DNA of 64,000 bases from an uncultured bacterium (GCA_900551245.1 URVC01000013.1:1-64000); one strand, 5' to 3'. Numbered from the stretch's first letter, positions 6,733 through 15,817 are shown. Notes: generated by a model from the sequence alone, not told the origin. Translations and numbers: made by a program.

Positions 6733-6796
6733 GGAGCGCGGTTTTTTTATCAGGCAACCGGGTAATCTTCAATATCGGCGGAAACAATCACCGCGC
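6733..6796 (+). pseudogene. Fragment of a second higB gene
   Basis: About 60 bp nearly identical to 5868-5930 inside higB, encoding FLSGNRVIFNIGGN-HR. Neither a start-side nor an end-side remainder of the gene is present, so this is a remnant or a recombination scar. It lies 25 bp after the Xre gene. Confidence 0.7.
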
Positions 6797-6798
6797 CA

Positions 6799-6873
6799 CC
6801 TTTAACAAAAGCGTTAAAGGCCGGGGGGGGCGCAGATTTTGCGGGCGTGATTTTGCGCCCGCTCTCTTTTTTT
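6799..6873 (+). terminator. Terminator at the end of the toxin-antitoxin operon
   Basis: Two hairpins follow the higB fragment. CCTTTAAC 6799-6806 pairs with GTTAAAGG 6813-6820. GCGGGCG 6841-6847 pairs with CGCCCGC 6856-6862, with a T7 run at 6867-6873. The second is a standard intrinsic terminator. Confidence 0.8.
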
Positions 6874-7008
6874 ATCCGGTTATTCTGTGTTTTTATCCGG
6901 TTATTCCGGCTTTTTGCAACGACAGGGGGAGCGGTTTTTCTTGTTTTTTGAGGTGAAGCAGACTGGCGGCAGACTCAAAATTTATATCCGGTTATTATCC
7001 GGTTATTC
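6874..7008. repeat. Four ATCCGGTTATT direct repeats near the element end
   Basis: Copies lie at 6874-6885, 6895-6906, 6986-6996 and 6997-7008, the last two in direct tandem. The stretch 6709-7100 has no convincing gene. Short direct repeats close to a tRNA 3' end suggest integrase or excisionase arm-type sites, but no integrase is visible in the window. Confidence 0.6.
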
Positions 7009-7051
7009 TTGGAATCATAAGGAAACTTGAGCTCAAACGCGAAAACAGGGC

Positions 7052-7088
7052 AAAAAAAGAGGACTTACAGCTTTATTGTTGTAAGTCC
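7052..7088 (-). terminator. Terminator of the tRNA operon
   Basis: Perfect 9-bp stem, GGACTTACA 7061-7069 with TGTAAGTCC 7080-7088. On the minus strand it is followed by a T-run (A7 at 7052-7058 on the plus strand). It lies 12 bp beyond the tRNA-Tyr 3' end. Confidence 0.85.
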
Positions 7089-7100
7089 TTGATTTTTAAA

Positions 7101-7185
7101 TGGTGGTGGGAGATGGATTCGAACCATCGAAAGCGGTGCTAGCAGATTTACAGTCTGCCCCCTTTGGCCACTCGGGAATCCCACC
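7101..7185 (-). tRNA. tRNA-Tyr (GTA)
   Basis: The cloverleaf has a GGTGGGA/TCCCACC acceptor stem, an anticodon stem GCAGA/TCTGC with loop CTGTAAA (anticodon GTA), a long variable arm, and an encoded CCA end (7101-7103). Its 3' end faces the integrated element and is the likely attachment site. Confidence 0.95.
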
Positions 7186-7189
7186 AGGT

Positions 7190-7263
7190 TGGAGCGGGTA
7201 ACGGGGGTCGAACCCGTATAACCAGCTTGGAAGGCTGGTGCACAGCCGTTATGCCATACCCGC
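7190..7263 (-). tRNA. tRNA-Gly (TCC)
   Basis: Acceptor GCGGGTA/TACCCGC, anticodon loop CTTCCAA (anticodon TCC), and encoded CCA at 7190-7192. It is four bases from tRNA-Tyr and in the same transcript. Confidence 0.95.
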
Positions 7264-7324
7264 AATACGGACGATTCAACCAGCGTCCCTCTGGTATTGA
7301 TTCGTGTTTCGCCGAATCAAAAAT

Positions 7325-7410
7325 TGGTGCCGACGGAGGGAGTTGAACCCTCACTCCGGTGAAAGAACTAGGACCTGAACCTAGCGCGTCTGCCATTCCG
7401 CCACGTCGGC
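7325..7410 (-). tRNA. tRNA-Leu (CAG)
   Basis: Acceptor GCCGACG/CGTCGGC, anticodon stem CTAGG/CCTAG with loop TTCAGGT (anticodon CAG), a long variable arm, and encoded CCA at 7325-7327. It is the first gene of the Leu-Gly-Tyr transcript. The 200 bp upstream (7411-7610) are AT-rich and shared with the recJ promoter. Confidence 0.95.
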
Positions 7411-7556
7411 TTATTTTTTCATCAGCTTTCAACTCGCGAATTTTGTTCGCTCGAACATCGTTCGCTGTCGATGTCATATACTGTACCTCAAAAAAAACTT
7501 TTTTCAAATGCAAAATCACAGAAAAAATTAAAAAAAACTGTTTTTTTTACTTGGAC

Positions 7557-7584
7557 TTGACGCATTTTGGCGTTATCGTATAGC
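7557..7584 (+). promoter_or_regulatory. recJ promoter
   Basis: TTGACG at 7557-7562, a 16-nt spacer and TATAGC at 7579-7584. The predicted start near 7591 gives a short leader of about 20 nt before the recJ ATG at 7611. Confidence 0.65.
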
Positions 7585-7610
7585 ATGAGTTGTTACAATG
7601 GAAAGTGCAA

Positions 7611-9320
7611 ATGGGTGTAAAAAATTGGAAACTTGCCGGGAATAATCTGGAACATCAAATCGAATCGGTACAGCGGAAGTTCTCTCTGCCTCGGCCGATC
7701 GCCGTCTACTTCGCCGCTCGCGGAATCGGCGAAGATCAGGTTCAGGATTTTCTGTCGCCCCGCCTCTCTCAACTGAGCGATCCCTACCGCTTCCCGGGAA
7801 TCCGGGAGGCCGCGCAACGCTTGTGGGACGCGATCGCCCGTCGTGAACCAATCCTCATTCACGGGGATTACGATACCGACGGCATCACCGCCAGCGCTCT
7901 GCTCGCCCTGGTGCTCCGTCAGAACGGCGCCATCGTGCATTCCTTCATCCCGCATCGCTTCGATGACGGGTACGGTTTCACGCCGGAGTCTCTGCAGAAG
8001 GCTCTCGATACCTACGGCAGTTGTCGCGTTCTCGTGACCGTCGACTGCGGAATCACCAGCTGCGATGCGGTCAATGACGCCATCGCGCGCGGAATCGATG
8101 TGATCGTCACCGACCACCATGAGGCCGGTGCGGAACTGCCGAAGGCTCTCGCGGTCATCAATCCCAAGGTGTATCCTGAACTCGAAGATCTTCAGGTGCT
8201 CTCCGGCGCAGGGGCCGCATTCAAGCTTTCGCACGCCTTTATTAAATATGGACGCGAACACAACCTCGGCGGCTTTCAAACCCGTCTCGAGGAGGTGCTT
8301 GACTATGTGGCGCTCGGAACCGTTGCGGATATTGTGCCGCTGCTCGGCGAAAACCGCATCATGGTCAAGTTCGGCATTGAGACGCTTCGCAAACAGCTGC
8401 GGCCCGGAGTGCGCGCCCTGATCGAGAGCTCCAAGATCCGGTCGGAACTCACTCCGGCCGACATCACCTTCCGCATGGCTCCGCGCATCAACGCCGCCGG
8501 CAGGGTAGGGGACGCCAACGTCGCGCTGCAGCTGCTGGAGTCCGAACATATCGTTGAAGCCTATCACTTCGCCTCCCAGCTGGAATCTTTCAACCGCATC
8601 CGGCAGGATAAGGAACAGGAGATCTATCAGGAAGCCTGTGAACAGATCGAACGCCATCTCGCCTGGCAGAGCGACTATTCTCTGCTCGTGGCCGGCCGCG
8701 ACTGGCATCAGGGCGTCATCGGCATCGTCGCCTCCCGACTGGCCCGCGACTATAACCGGCCGACCATTGTTCTGACCATTCAGGGCGACGTCGCGTACGG
8801 CTCCGGGCGCAGTGTCCCCAGCCTGAATCTGGTGGAGGTGCTCAGTCACACGGCCGGCCTGCTGGAACGCTACGGCGGCCACCCCATGGCGGTCGGCATC
8901 GGATTGCGTACGGACCGCATTGCCGACTTTTTCGAGGCGATGGACCGGGAGGTGCGCAAGCAGATCACCTCGGCGGATCTCGAGGACTGCATCACCTACG
9001 ACGGCGAGGCGTTTCTCCACGAGCTCACGCCGGAATTCTTCCGCTATCTCGCGCTGCTTTCCCCGTTCGGGCACAGCAACGTCAAACCGATCTACCGATT
9101 CAATGAGGTGCAGGTGGCTCGTTGTTCCACCGTCGGCGGCTCGCATACCCGCGGCATCCTCCGCACCCGGACCGGGCAGATCGATTTCATCGCTTTCAAC
9201 CGGCCGAGCCATCTGTTCCACGGGAAAACGCTGGATGTGCTTGCCACTCCGCAGTTGAACCACCACCAGGGGCAGGAGACTCCTCAGCTTAACATTATCG
9301 ATATGCGTGAAGTCTATTGA
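7611..9320 (+). CDS. recJ: Single-stranded-DNA exonuclease RecJ
   Basis: 569 aa. The DHH motifs are complete: HGDYDTDG (84-91), VDCG (144-147), TDHHE (167-171) and VALGTVADIVPL. The DHHA1 part carries GRDWHQGVIGIVASRL and YGGHPMAVG. RecJ degrades single-stranded DNA 5' to 3' in recombination, mismatch repair and base excision. The ATG at 7611 is chosen over the upstream TTG at 7590 because it has GGAAA at a good distance and the promoter start lies near 7591. Length is usual for the family. The next gene begins within 10 bp. Confidence 0.95.
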   Translation: MGVKNWKLAGNNLEHQIESVQRKFSLPRPIAVYFAARGIGEDQVQDFLSPRLSQLSDPYRFPGIREAAQRLWDAIARREPILIHGDYDTDGITASALLALVLRQNGAIVHSFIPHRFDDGYGFTPESLQKALDTYGSCRVLVTVDCGITSCDAVNDAIARGIDVIVTDHHEAGAELPKALAVINPKVYPELEDLQVLSGAGAAFKLSHAFIKYGREHNLGGFQTRLEEVLDYVALGTVADIVPLLGENRIMVKFGIETLRKQLRPGVRALIESSKIRSELTPADITFRMAPRINAAGRVGDANVALQLLESEHIVEAYHFASQLESFNRIRQDKEQEIYQEACEQIERHLAWQSDYSLLVAGRDWHQGVIGIVASRLARDYNRPTIVLTIQGDVAYGSGRSVPSLNLVEVLSHTAGLLERYGGHPMAVGIGLRTDRIADFFEAMDREVRKQITSADLEDCITYDGEAFLHELTPEFFRYLALLSPFGHSNVKPIYRFNEVQVARCSTVGGSHTRGILRTRTGQIDFIAFNRPSHLFHGKTLDVLATPQLNHHQGQETPQLNIIDMREVY

Positions 9321-9327
9321 GGCGAGC

Positions 9328-11487
9328 ATGAAAATCCGGGCGGGAATCACGGAGGCAATTCTTCTGTGGTTCTCGTTTTTTTCCGGCTGGCTGGTGCTGA
9401 CCGGCATCGGCCAGTGTGACCTTATGTATCTGCTCGCCGTGCCGATGGAGTCGGAGAGTCCGGTCGCCGGAGCTGCTTTTGCCGCCGTTGCGACGGCCGT
9501 GGCTCTGTGGGGACTGCGCCGGGTGCCGCCCGCGACGGTGACGCGGTGCTGGGCGGTCTGGCCCGGAATGATTCCGTTCCTCTTTCTTCCGGCAGACCGG
9601 CTGATCTACGCCGCGTTCGCCCTCTGTCTGTTGAGCGGCTGGAGTGTCTGCCGTCTGCTGGCGTGTTGCGGCAGTCGTAATTTTTTTCCGCGGTTGCCGG
9701 AGCGACACTGGCTGCTTCTGCTGACACTGCTGATTCTTCTCTTTATCGGGCAGGGGCTCTGGTTCTACCGGGAGGCTCTGAACCGGCTCTATCTTTTCTG
9801 GGAGGATTGGGGGATCTTCAATGAGGCGGCGTGGAATACTTTGCAGGGACGTTGGATGCAGGTGGATGTCCACGGTGGGGAGAACTTCTTGGGCGATCAC
9901 TTCATGCCGGGCTTTTTCCTCTGGTTCATTCCGTTGCTCGGTGTGGTCCGGTCACCGTTTCTGCTGCCGGTCATCGGAGCGCTCTGTCTCTGGGGCAGCG
10001 CCGGATTGCTCTATCTGCTGGCACGGCGTTGTCGTTTCTCTCCGGCGGAATCGTTCTGCTGCGGGCTTGTGTTACTGTTCAACCCGGTCGTCAACAATCT
10101 CAATTTGAGTGGAACGTATGGGACACATGTCATCAGTTTTTTTATTCCTCTGCTGCTGCTTTTCTATTGTTTTCGCCGGAGCGGACACCCCCGATGGGCG
10201 TTCGCTGTTTTTCTTTTTTCCCTGACGGTCAAGGAATCGGTGGCGGTTTTCTGGGTCGGCTGGAGTTTCTGCATGATGTTGGAACGGCGGCAGGAGTGGC
10301 GAAACTATGCACTCACCGGGGGAATTGCACTCGGATATTTTCTCTTAGTCACGCAATGGATCATTCCCGGTTTCTCCGGCGGCTACCGGTATGAGGATCA
10401 ATATGCCGCATTGGGAGGCAACCTGTTGGAAATGGCACTCTCCCCTCTGTTGCGACCTGCGGCTTTCTGGGGGACGCTTATACAGGAGAAGAATCTGTTT
10501 CTGGTGCTTTTTCTGCTGCTGCCGATCTCGTTTGCTGTGTTTCGGCGCTGGCGACTGATTCCTGCCGCATTGCTTCTTGTTGTGCTGAATATGCTTCGCG
10601 GCAATCCGGAGATGGTGAATTTTCTCCTGCACCACAATACGGAGTGTGTGGCATTTTTGCTGGCGCTTTGTGTAACGTCGCTGGCAGAACCTGGAACTGT
10701 CATAAGTGACCGGATTTTTTTTGCAGGAATTCAACTTCCCAACGCATATCGGAAACGACGCGCACTCCTGGGGGGTGTCCTGGTTTCGACGCTGATGTCG
10801 TATTGGTTTTTTGCTCAAGGAGTGACGGGGGCGGCGAATCTGCGCTCTCTGTTGGAGCGAAACCCGGACTGTTCTGAATTTTTCCCTGAGATTCGATCGC
10901 AGATTCGACCGGGGGCCTGTTTCTCCGGCGATAACTGGAGTGCCACTATGCTGATGTTGCGCAACCGTTTCGTGCCGTGGGGATCCCCATTAGCGGATTA
11001 TTATCTTTACGGAAGCTGGTATCTGCGTTATGGGCAGGAACAACATCGCAAGATGCTTCAGAATCCGGAGTACAGTCTGATTTTGATGAGAATCGTCCAG
11101 CCGGGGGCTGGGTTCTGGCTGTTCCGACGCGGCCCAGCCCCGGAAGGTGGGCCGCAGGTTATGATTACCAAAGAGGCATTTGCCAAATTTCCCGGCTATG
11201 AGGTGAAGTCGCCGGATCCGGCATTTCAAATTCGTGTCCATCCGCTCTTTGCCGAGCCGGGACAAAAAGAGGCGAAAATTGTATTCCTGATTCGGCGTAC
11301 CGCAGCTTCCGCCGGTCGGTCTGTATTTCTCATTACTTTATCTCACCAGCAGGAGACACGCCGTTTCCGGCTTCCGCGCACATGGCGGGGAGGGAGCACT
11401 GGCGAACTGTTTGAGGTTACGCTGAGGCTTCCGGACGGCTGGGATAACGTGACCGGTCTGAAGATTGCAGTGGAACCGGCACGCTGA
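9328..11487 (+). CDS. DUF2079 polytopic membrane protein
   Basis: 719 aa with about a dozen hydrophobic segments. The block DWGIFNEAAWNTLQGRW ... NFLGDHFMPGFFLWFIPL matches the DUF2079 signature (D/N-x-A-x-WN-x-L-G and G-x-H-x-P). Members are thought to be membrane proteins of the glycosyltransferase-C type, of unknown substrate. The ATG at 9328 has GAGG five bases upstream; an in-frame GTG at 9307 inside recJ is the alternative. The C-terminal 200 residues are soluble. It is co-directional with recJ and probably co-transcribed. Confidence 0.75.
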   Translation: MKIRAGITEAILLWFSFFSGWLVLTGIGQCDLMYLLAVPMESESPVAGAAFAAVATAVALWGLRRVPPATVTRCWAVWPGMIPFLFLPADRLIYAAFALCLLSGWSVCRLLACCGSRNFFPRLPERHWLLLLTLLILLFIGQGLWFYREALNRLYLFWEDWGIFNEAAWNTLQGRWMQVDVHGGENFLGDHFMPGFFLWFIPLLGVVRSPFLLPVIGALCLWGSAGLLYLLARRCRFSPAESFCCGLVLLFNPVVNNLNLSGTYGTHVISFFIPLLLLFYCFRRSGHPRWAFAVFLFSLTVKESVAVFWVGWSFCMMLERRQEWRNYALTGGIALGYFLLVTQWIIPGFSGGYRYEDQYAALGGNLLEMALSPLLRPAAFWGTLIQEKNLFLVLFLLLPISFAVFRRWRLIPAALLLVVLNMLRGNPEMVNFLLHHNTECVAFLLALCVTSLAEPGTVISDRIFFAGIQLPNAYRKRRALLGGVLVSTLMSYWFFAQGVTGAANLRSLLERNPDCSEFFPEIRSQIRPGACFSGDNWSATMLMLRNRFVPWGSPLADYYLYGSWYLRYGQEQHRKMLQNPEYSLILMRIVQPGAGFWLFRRGPAPEGGPQVMITKEAFAKFPGYEVKSPDPAFQIRVHPLFAEPGQKEAKIVFLIRRTAASAGRSVFLITLSHQQETRRFRLPRTWRGGSTGELFEVTLRLPDGWDNVTGLKIAVEPAR

Positions 11488-11528
11488 TTTCTCCCGGTAA
11501 ATCGTATTTTTTTCTCAGATGGTCCGGA

Positions 11529-11557
11529 TTGTATTCCCGGATGGAATTGCTTATATT
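11529..11557 (+). promoter_or_regulatory. Promoter of the GH31 gene
   Basis: TTGTAT at 11529-11534, a 17-nt spacer and TATATT at 11552-11557. The GH31 start codon follows 53 bp downstream. Confidence 0.65.
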
Positions 11558-11610
11558 ATTAAAGGAAGAGGCGGCGGTGCCGCCGGATTAACTACAGGAG
11601 TGTATTACCC

Positions 11611-14196
11611 ATGATGCTGGAACAAGCCGCGTTCCGGACGGCTCCCGCCGCGCCGGAGAATGTAGTGTGTGCTCCGAATGTGCGCATCTCCCTGCTGACC
11701 GATCGAATGGTCCGGTTCGAATGGAGTGCGGACGGAAAGTTTGAGGACCGCGAAACCCTTGCGGTGCTCAACCGTGATCTCGGGCGGGTGAAGTTCAAAA
11801 CCTCCCGCCGCGACGGGAAGCAGGTCATCACGACCGATTCGATGACGATTGAACTGCTGCCGGACGGGAAGAAGCTCTCTGCGGAAAACCTGAACGTCAC
11901 GTTTGAACTCAACGGAAAAAAGATCGTCTGGACTCCCGATTCGACCGATGACGGCAATCTGCTCGGCACCTGCCGGACGCTGGATTGCTGTGACGGCGAC
12001 GAGAAGATCTTCAACTGGTGTACCCCGGAGGAGCGGCGTGAGAAGTTGCAGCTCTGCAAGGGATTTCTTTCGCGTTCCGGCTGGAGCGTCATCGACGACA
12101 GCCGCAACGTGGCGATCAAACGGATCAACGGCAACCGCAAATGGGTGACGGCGCGCGAACCGGGGGAACGGCAGGATCTCTATCTGCTCGCTTATGGACA
12201 CGCCTATGCCGATGCGCTGCATGATGCGGCGGAGGTGTTCGGTTCCCAGCCGGTTCCGCCCCGCTTTGCCCTCGGCTACTGGTACAGCCGCTACTGGGCT
12301 TACAGCGACCGTGAAATCGAACAGCTGGTCGACGGCTTCGATCGGGCCGGGATTCCGATCGATGTGATGGTGATCGACATGGATTGGCACTTGGAGGGGT
12401 GGACCGGCTACACCTGGGATCGCCGCTACTTCCCTGATCCGGATGAATTTCTCGCCCATCTCCACCGGCGCGGCTGCAAAGTGACGCTCAATCTCCATCC
12501 TGCGGACGGCGTCGGCCAGCACGAGGAGCAGTTTGAGGCGATGGCGCGGGCAATGGGACTCGATCCAGAGAAGGTGGACCGTGTTCCCTTCGATATTACC
12601 GACCCGAAATATATGAAAAACTACTTCAAGCTGCTCCACCATCCGGAGGAGCAGCGCGGGGTCGATTTCTGGTGGATGGACTGGCAGCAGGGGGAATCCA
12701 CCGCCATTCCCGGATTGGATACCCTGCCGTGGATCAATCATCTGCACTGGGTGGATATGCTTGGAAGGCGAAATCGTCACCGCCCGCTGATCTTCAGCCG
12801 GTTTGGCGGAGTCGGCGCCGGGCGTTACGTGATCGGATTCTCCGGAGACACCGTTTCCAACTGGGATTCGCTCAAGTTCCAGCCCTGGTTTACCGCAACC
12901 GCTGCGAACGTGCTTTACGGATACTGGAGCCATGACCTCGGTGGCCATATGCCCGGCAACATCGATCCGGAACTCTATCTGCGCTGGATTCAGTTCGGCA
13001 TGTATTCGCCGATCATGCGGACCCATACCACCAAGAACGCCGATGCGGAACGCCGTTTCTGGGCTTATCCGGAACCGTTCAGTTCTTTAATGGGCGATGT
13101 GGTGCGCCGCCGTTATGAACTCGTGCCCTACATCTACAGCGAGGACCGTTACGCGCTCGAAAGCGGCGTCAGCCTCTGCCATCCGCTCTATTATGAATAT
13201 CCGGAGGAAGAGAACGCTTACACGGCGAAGCAGGAGTACATGTTCGGGCGGGAGATGCTGATTGCGCCGGTGGTTTCGCCGGTCAATCCGGAGAGCGAAC
13301 TGGCCGAGGCCGAAATCTGGCTGCCGGAAGGCGAGTGGTACGACGTTGCCGCCGGCAGTATGCTCAAGGGGGGAAGGACGATTTCCCGGAAGTTCATGCT
13401 GAAGGAAGTTCCGGTTTTCGTCCGTCCGGGAACGGTGATTCCGGAGCAGCGCAATTGCCGCCGTCTCAACGACCGCAGCTACACCAATCTGGTGATGACG
13501 GTCTATCCCGGCGAAAGCGGCGCCTACGATCTGTATGAGGATGACGGTATTACCACCGATTATCTTGACGGGAAATTTGCGCGGATCGCCATGGCCCATC
13601 GGAAGAAGGAAGGTGTCCGCACGCTCTCGGTCGTACATCGGGAAGGGACCTTTGCCGGATTCCTCCGCCGCCGCGAACTGGAATTCCATCTGGTGGGAGT
13701 TGTGCCGCCGGAGCAGGTGGAGGTGAATGGGAAGAACGCAACCTTCTGTTACCGATTTGAAGATGCGAAACTTCCTGCCTGGCGGTATGATGGAGCGACG
13801 GCAACGTTGATGATTCGCGCCGGTTCCGTCGATCTTGACGAAGGCGTTGAAGTCCGGGTGACCTACGGCGTGAAAGATGAATTCGCCGCGGTGGATGGGC
13901 TGCGCGGATTGTTCGCCCGGCTCGACCGGGTGGCGGAGATTCACAACATGTTCAGCACCTGCCATGCCGACGGTGACCGGGAGCGGCTCGGTCAGGAGCT
14001 GGATTTTGCCTCGGTGCGGATCTCCCGTCGCCCGGAGAGCTTCGAGAAGGAGCTCGCCGGTCTGCGTGCCGGACTGCCGGAACTGCCGAAGGTGATCAAG
14101 GCGCAGACCCGGGTGCGTTCCCGGAGCAACGCCGAGTGCCGCCGTCTGGCGAAGATCGCCGGCAATCTGCTGGCGGACTGCCCGAAACTCTCTTGA
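11611..14196 (+). CDS. GH31 family alpha-glycosidase
   Basis: 861 aa, no signal peptide, so probably cytoplasmic and acting on imported oligosaccharides. The catalytic TIM barrel contains DVMVIDMDWH, the nucleophile region FWWMDW (Asp357) and the acid/base region GFSGDTVSNW (Asp413), all typical of GH31 (alpha-glucosidase/alpha-xylosidase group). An N-terminal beta-sandwich and two C-terminal beta domains flank the barrel, followed by an extra C-terminal helical segment of about 120 residues that I do not recognise. The substrate cannot be fixed from sequence alone. An ACAGGAG ribosome-binding site precedes the start. Confidence 0.88.
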   Translation: MMLEQAAFRTAPAAPENVVCAPNVRISLLTDRMVRFEWSADGKFEDRETLAVLNRDLGRVKFKTSRRDGKQVITTDSMTIELLPDGKKLSAENLNVTFELNGKKIVWTPDSTDDGNLLGTCRTLDCCDGDEKIFNWCTPEERREKLQLCKGFLSRSGWSVIDDSRNVAIKRINGNRKWVTAREPGERQDLYLLAYGHAYADALHDAAEVFGSQPVPPRFALGYWYSRYWAYSDREIEQLVDGFDRAGIPIDVMVIDMDWHLEGWTGYTWDRRYFPDPDEFLAHLHRRGCKVTLNLHPADGVGQHEEQFEAMARAMGLDPEKVDRVPFDITDPKYMKNYFKLLHHPEEQRGVDFWWMDWQQGESTAIPGLDTLPWINHLHWVDMLGRRNRHRPLIFSRFGGVGAGRYVIGFSGDTVSNWDSLKFQPWFTATAANVLYGYWSHDLGGHMPGNIDPELYLRWIQFGMYSPIMRTHTTKNADAERRFWAYPEPFSSLMGDVVRRRYELVPYIYSEDRYALESGVSLCHPLYYEYPEEENAYTAKQEYMFGREMLIAPVVSPVNPESELAEAEIWLPEGEWYDVAAGSMLKGGRTISRKFMLKEVPVFVRPGTVIPEQRNCRRLNDRSYTNLVMTVYPGESGAYDLYEDDGITTDYLDGKFARIAMAHRKKEGVRTLSVVHREGTFAGFLRRRELEFHLVGVVPPEQVEVNGKNATFCYRFEDAKLPAWRYDGATATLMIRAGSVDLDEGVEVRVTYGVKDEFAAVDGLRGLFARLDRVAEIHNMFSTCHADGDRERLGQELDFASVRISRRPESFEKELAGLRAGLPELPKVIKAQTRVRSRSNAECRRLAKIAGNLLADCPKLS

Positions 14197-14241
14197 TGGA
14201 AAAACGGGGAAACGGCGGAACTTCCGCCGTTCCGGAAATAA

Positions 14242-14279
14242 AAAAATCGCCCGGAACCAATCGATTCCGGGCGATTTTT
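14242..14279. terminator. Bidirectional terminator between convergent genes
   Basis: AAAAATCGCCCGGAA (14242-14256) and TTCCGGGCGATTTTT (14265-14279) form a perfect 15-bp stem with A and T tails, serving both the GH31 gene and the esterase gene. A second 9-bp hairpin (AACGGCGGA/TCCGCCGTT) lies just upstream. Confidence 0.92.
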
Positions 14280-14301
14280 CATTTTGATGGAGTGACGAAA
14301 A

Positions 14302-15693
14302 TCACTTCTTGTTGATCACATTGTTGACGCGTTTGTTCCCGGTGGGGATCGGCGCGTCGTGACCGCGGTCCGGTGTCGTGTCGATGTGCTTCTTGACGCC
14401 GTCGGGCAGCGAGTTGTAGACCGTGTAGACCGAAGTCGGCGCACAGGTGAAGTCGATGAAGCCGGTCGAGAGGTAGATCTCGCATTTGATCCGCTTGGCG
14501 AAGTTGTTGTTGTCGAAGTACTCCGCCGTGGCGCGGACCTTTTCATCGCTGGGTTTGCCGTTCTTGACGGTGTAGAGCCGCGGCCATCCAGGCTGGCGGC
14601 CGACCATCCAGCCGGCATGGTCGCCGAGAGCGGGGACACCGGCGACGCAGAGCGTCACATCCGGATCGAGTCCGGCGGCGACGACCGACTGACCGCCTCC
14701 CTGGCTGCCGCCGCGCACGATCAGGGTCTTGCCGTCCCACTCCGGCAGGGATTTTACATAGTCGAGCGCGCGCATGACCCGCAGGTACATCCCCTTGAAA
14801 TAGAAGTCGTCACGGCTCTGCTTGCCGCGATGGGAATAGTTCTTGAGTTCATTGGCGGAAAGATCGTTGTAGAATTTGGCATCCTTGCCGTTGTCGATGC
14901 CGTGCGCGTTGACGTCAAAGGCGATGGCGTTGCGGCCCTGCCAGACCGGTTTGTAGGAGCTGCGGACACCGGCACCGTGGTAACTCACCACGGCCGGGAG
15001 GGATTTCGGCGCCGCCTTGGCAGGCATCGCGAGATAGCCGGAGACCGGCATTCCGCCGGCACAGTCAACCTTGACATCGTAGCAGACCACCTTGCCCTGC
15101 AGCTGTTTTGGTACAGAAACCTCGGTGCGGGTCGCCTTGACCGGGACCTTGTCGAGTTCCGCGCGCTGCGCCTTCCAGAAGGCGTCGAAGTCGGCCGGTT
15201 CGGTGCCGGAGGGCTTGATCTCCTCCGGGGCGACCATCGCGCCGATGCCGCCGGTATAGGGGCGATTCCAGCGGTCCTTCGGAATTTTGATCGGCTTCTT
15301 GTTCTCATCGAGCGCGGTGAGAATCATGGAAAACCAGCCCGGCTCGTCGAGTTTGCCGGTGATGACGACCGTTTCCTCGCTGGGAACGATCTTCCGCCCC
15401 TTGCGCACGCCGTTGACGAAGGTGTCACAGCGCATGAATTTCCCCTTGACCGGTTTCCCCTGTTCGAGCATCTGGCCGCTGAGGGTGATGGTTTCGCCTT
15501 TCTTGTAGATGGCGCCGGGCTTGTCCACGGAGGTTTGGAAGGAGAACGGCGGAACCTTCTTTTGGGGCTTGGAGGCTTTCTGCGCCTTCTGCGCTTTCTT
15601 CGCCTGTCCGGCGGGAGCCGCCGTCAACATGGCCGGTGTGAGGATGACTGCCGCCGCTACGAGGGCGAACCATTTCAGACTGCCTTGACGCAT
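14302..15693 (-). CDS. Secreted acetyl xylan esterase / CE7-like deacetylase
   Basis: 463 aa with a signal peptide (WFALVAAAVILTPAMLTAAPA) and a Lys/Ala-rich linker. The alpha/beta hydrolase part has YHGAGVRSS (oxyanion region), GGSQGGG with the nucleophilic Ser, and C-terminal GFIDFTCAP (Asp) and GHDAP (His). This is the pattern of the AXE1/cephalosporin-C deacetylase family (CE7). A separate N-terminal beta domain of about 110 residues precedes it. It would remove acetyl groups from hemicellulose outside the cytoplasm, which fits the adjoining mannan or galactoside genes. Confidence 0.85.
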   Translation of the reverse strand: MRQGSLKWFALVAAAVILTPAMLTAAPAGQAKKAQKAQKASKPQKKVPPFSFQTSVDKPGAIYKKGETITLSGQMLEQGKPVKGKFMRCDTFVNGVRKGRKIVPSEETVVITGKLDEPGWFSMILTALDENKKPIKIPKDRWNRPYTGGIGAMVAPEEIKPSGTEPADFDAFWKAQRAELDKVPVKATRTEVSVPKQLQGKVVCYDVKVDCAGGMPVSGYLAMPAKAAPKSLPAVVSYHGAGVRSSYKPVWQGRNAIAFDVNAHGIDNGKDAKFYNDLSANELKNYSHRGKQSRDDFYFKGMYLRVMRALDYVKSLPEWDGKTLIVRGGSQGGGQSVVAAGLDPDVTLCVAGVPALGDHAGWMVGRQPGWPRLYTVKNGKPSDEKVRATAEYFDNNNFAKRIKCEIYLSTGFIDFTCAPTSVYTVYNSLPDGVKKHIDTTPDRGHDAPIPTGNKRVNNVINKK

Positions 15694-15738
15694 GGGAAAT
15701 CCTTTCCTTGTTGTGCGTAATTCGGGGCGATGGTATTT

Positions 15739-15767
15739 ACCATAGCAGTTTTCTTCTTCAAAGTCAA
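15739..15767 (-). promoter_or_regulatory. Promoter of the CE7 esterase gene
   Basis: On the minus strand, TTGACT (15762-15767), a 17-nt spacer and TATGGT (15739-15744). Confidence 0.7.
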
Positions 15768-15817
15768 TTGTTTCGCCGGAAAATGTTCCGATTTTCTGAT
15801 GTGTTTTTCAGGAAAAA

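Noticed and set aside
3690..6800. Diversity-generating retroelement suggested by diverged repeats
   Set aside because: No reverse transcriptase gene, no adenine-biased substitutions, and the repeats sit in promoters and leaders rather than at the 3' end of a variable gene.
6874..7008. CRISPR array
   Set aside because: Repeats are only 11-12 bp with irregular spacing, and no cas genes are present.
7593..9407. 604-codon open frame antisense to recJ
   Set aside because: recJ has all catalytic motifs; the antisense product is low-complexity with no recognisable domain and arises from codon bias in GC-rich DNA.
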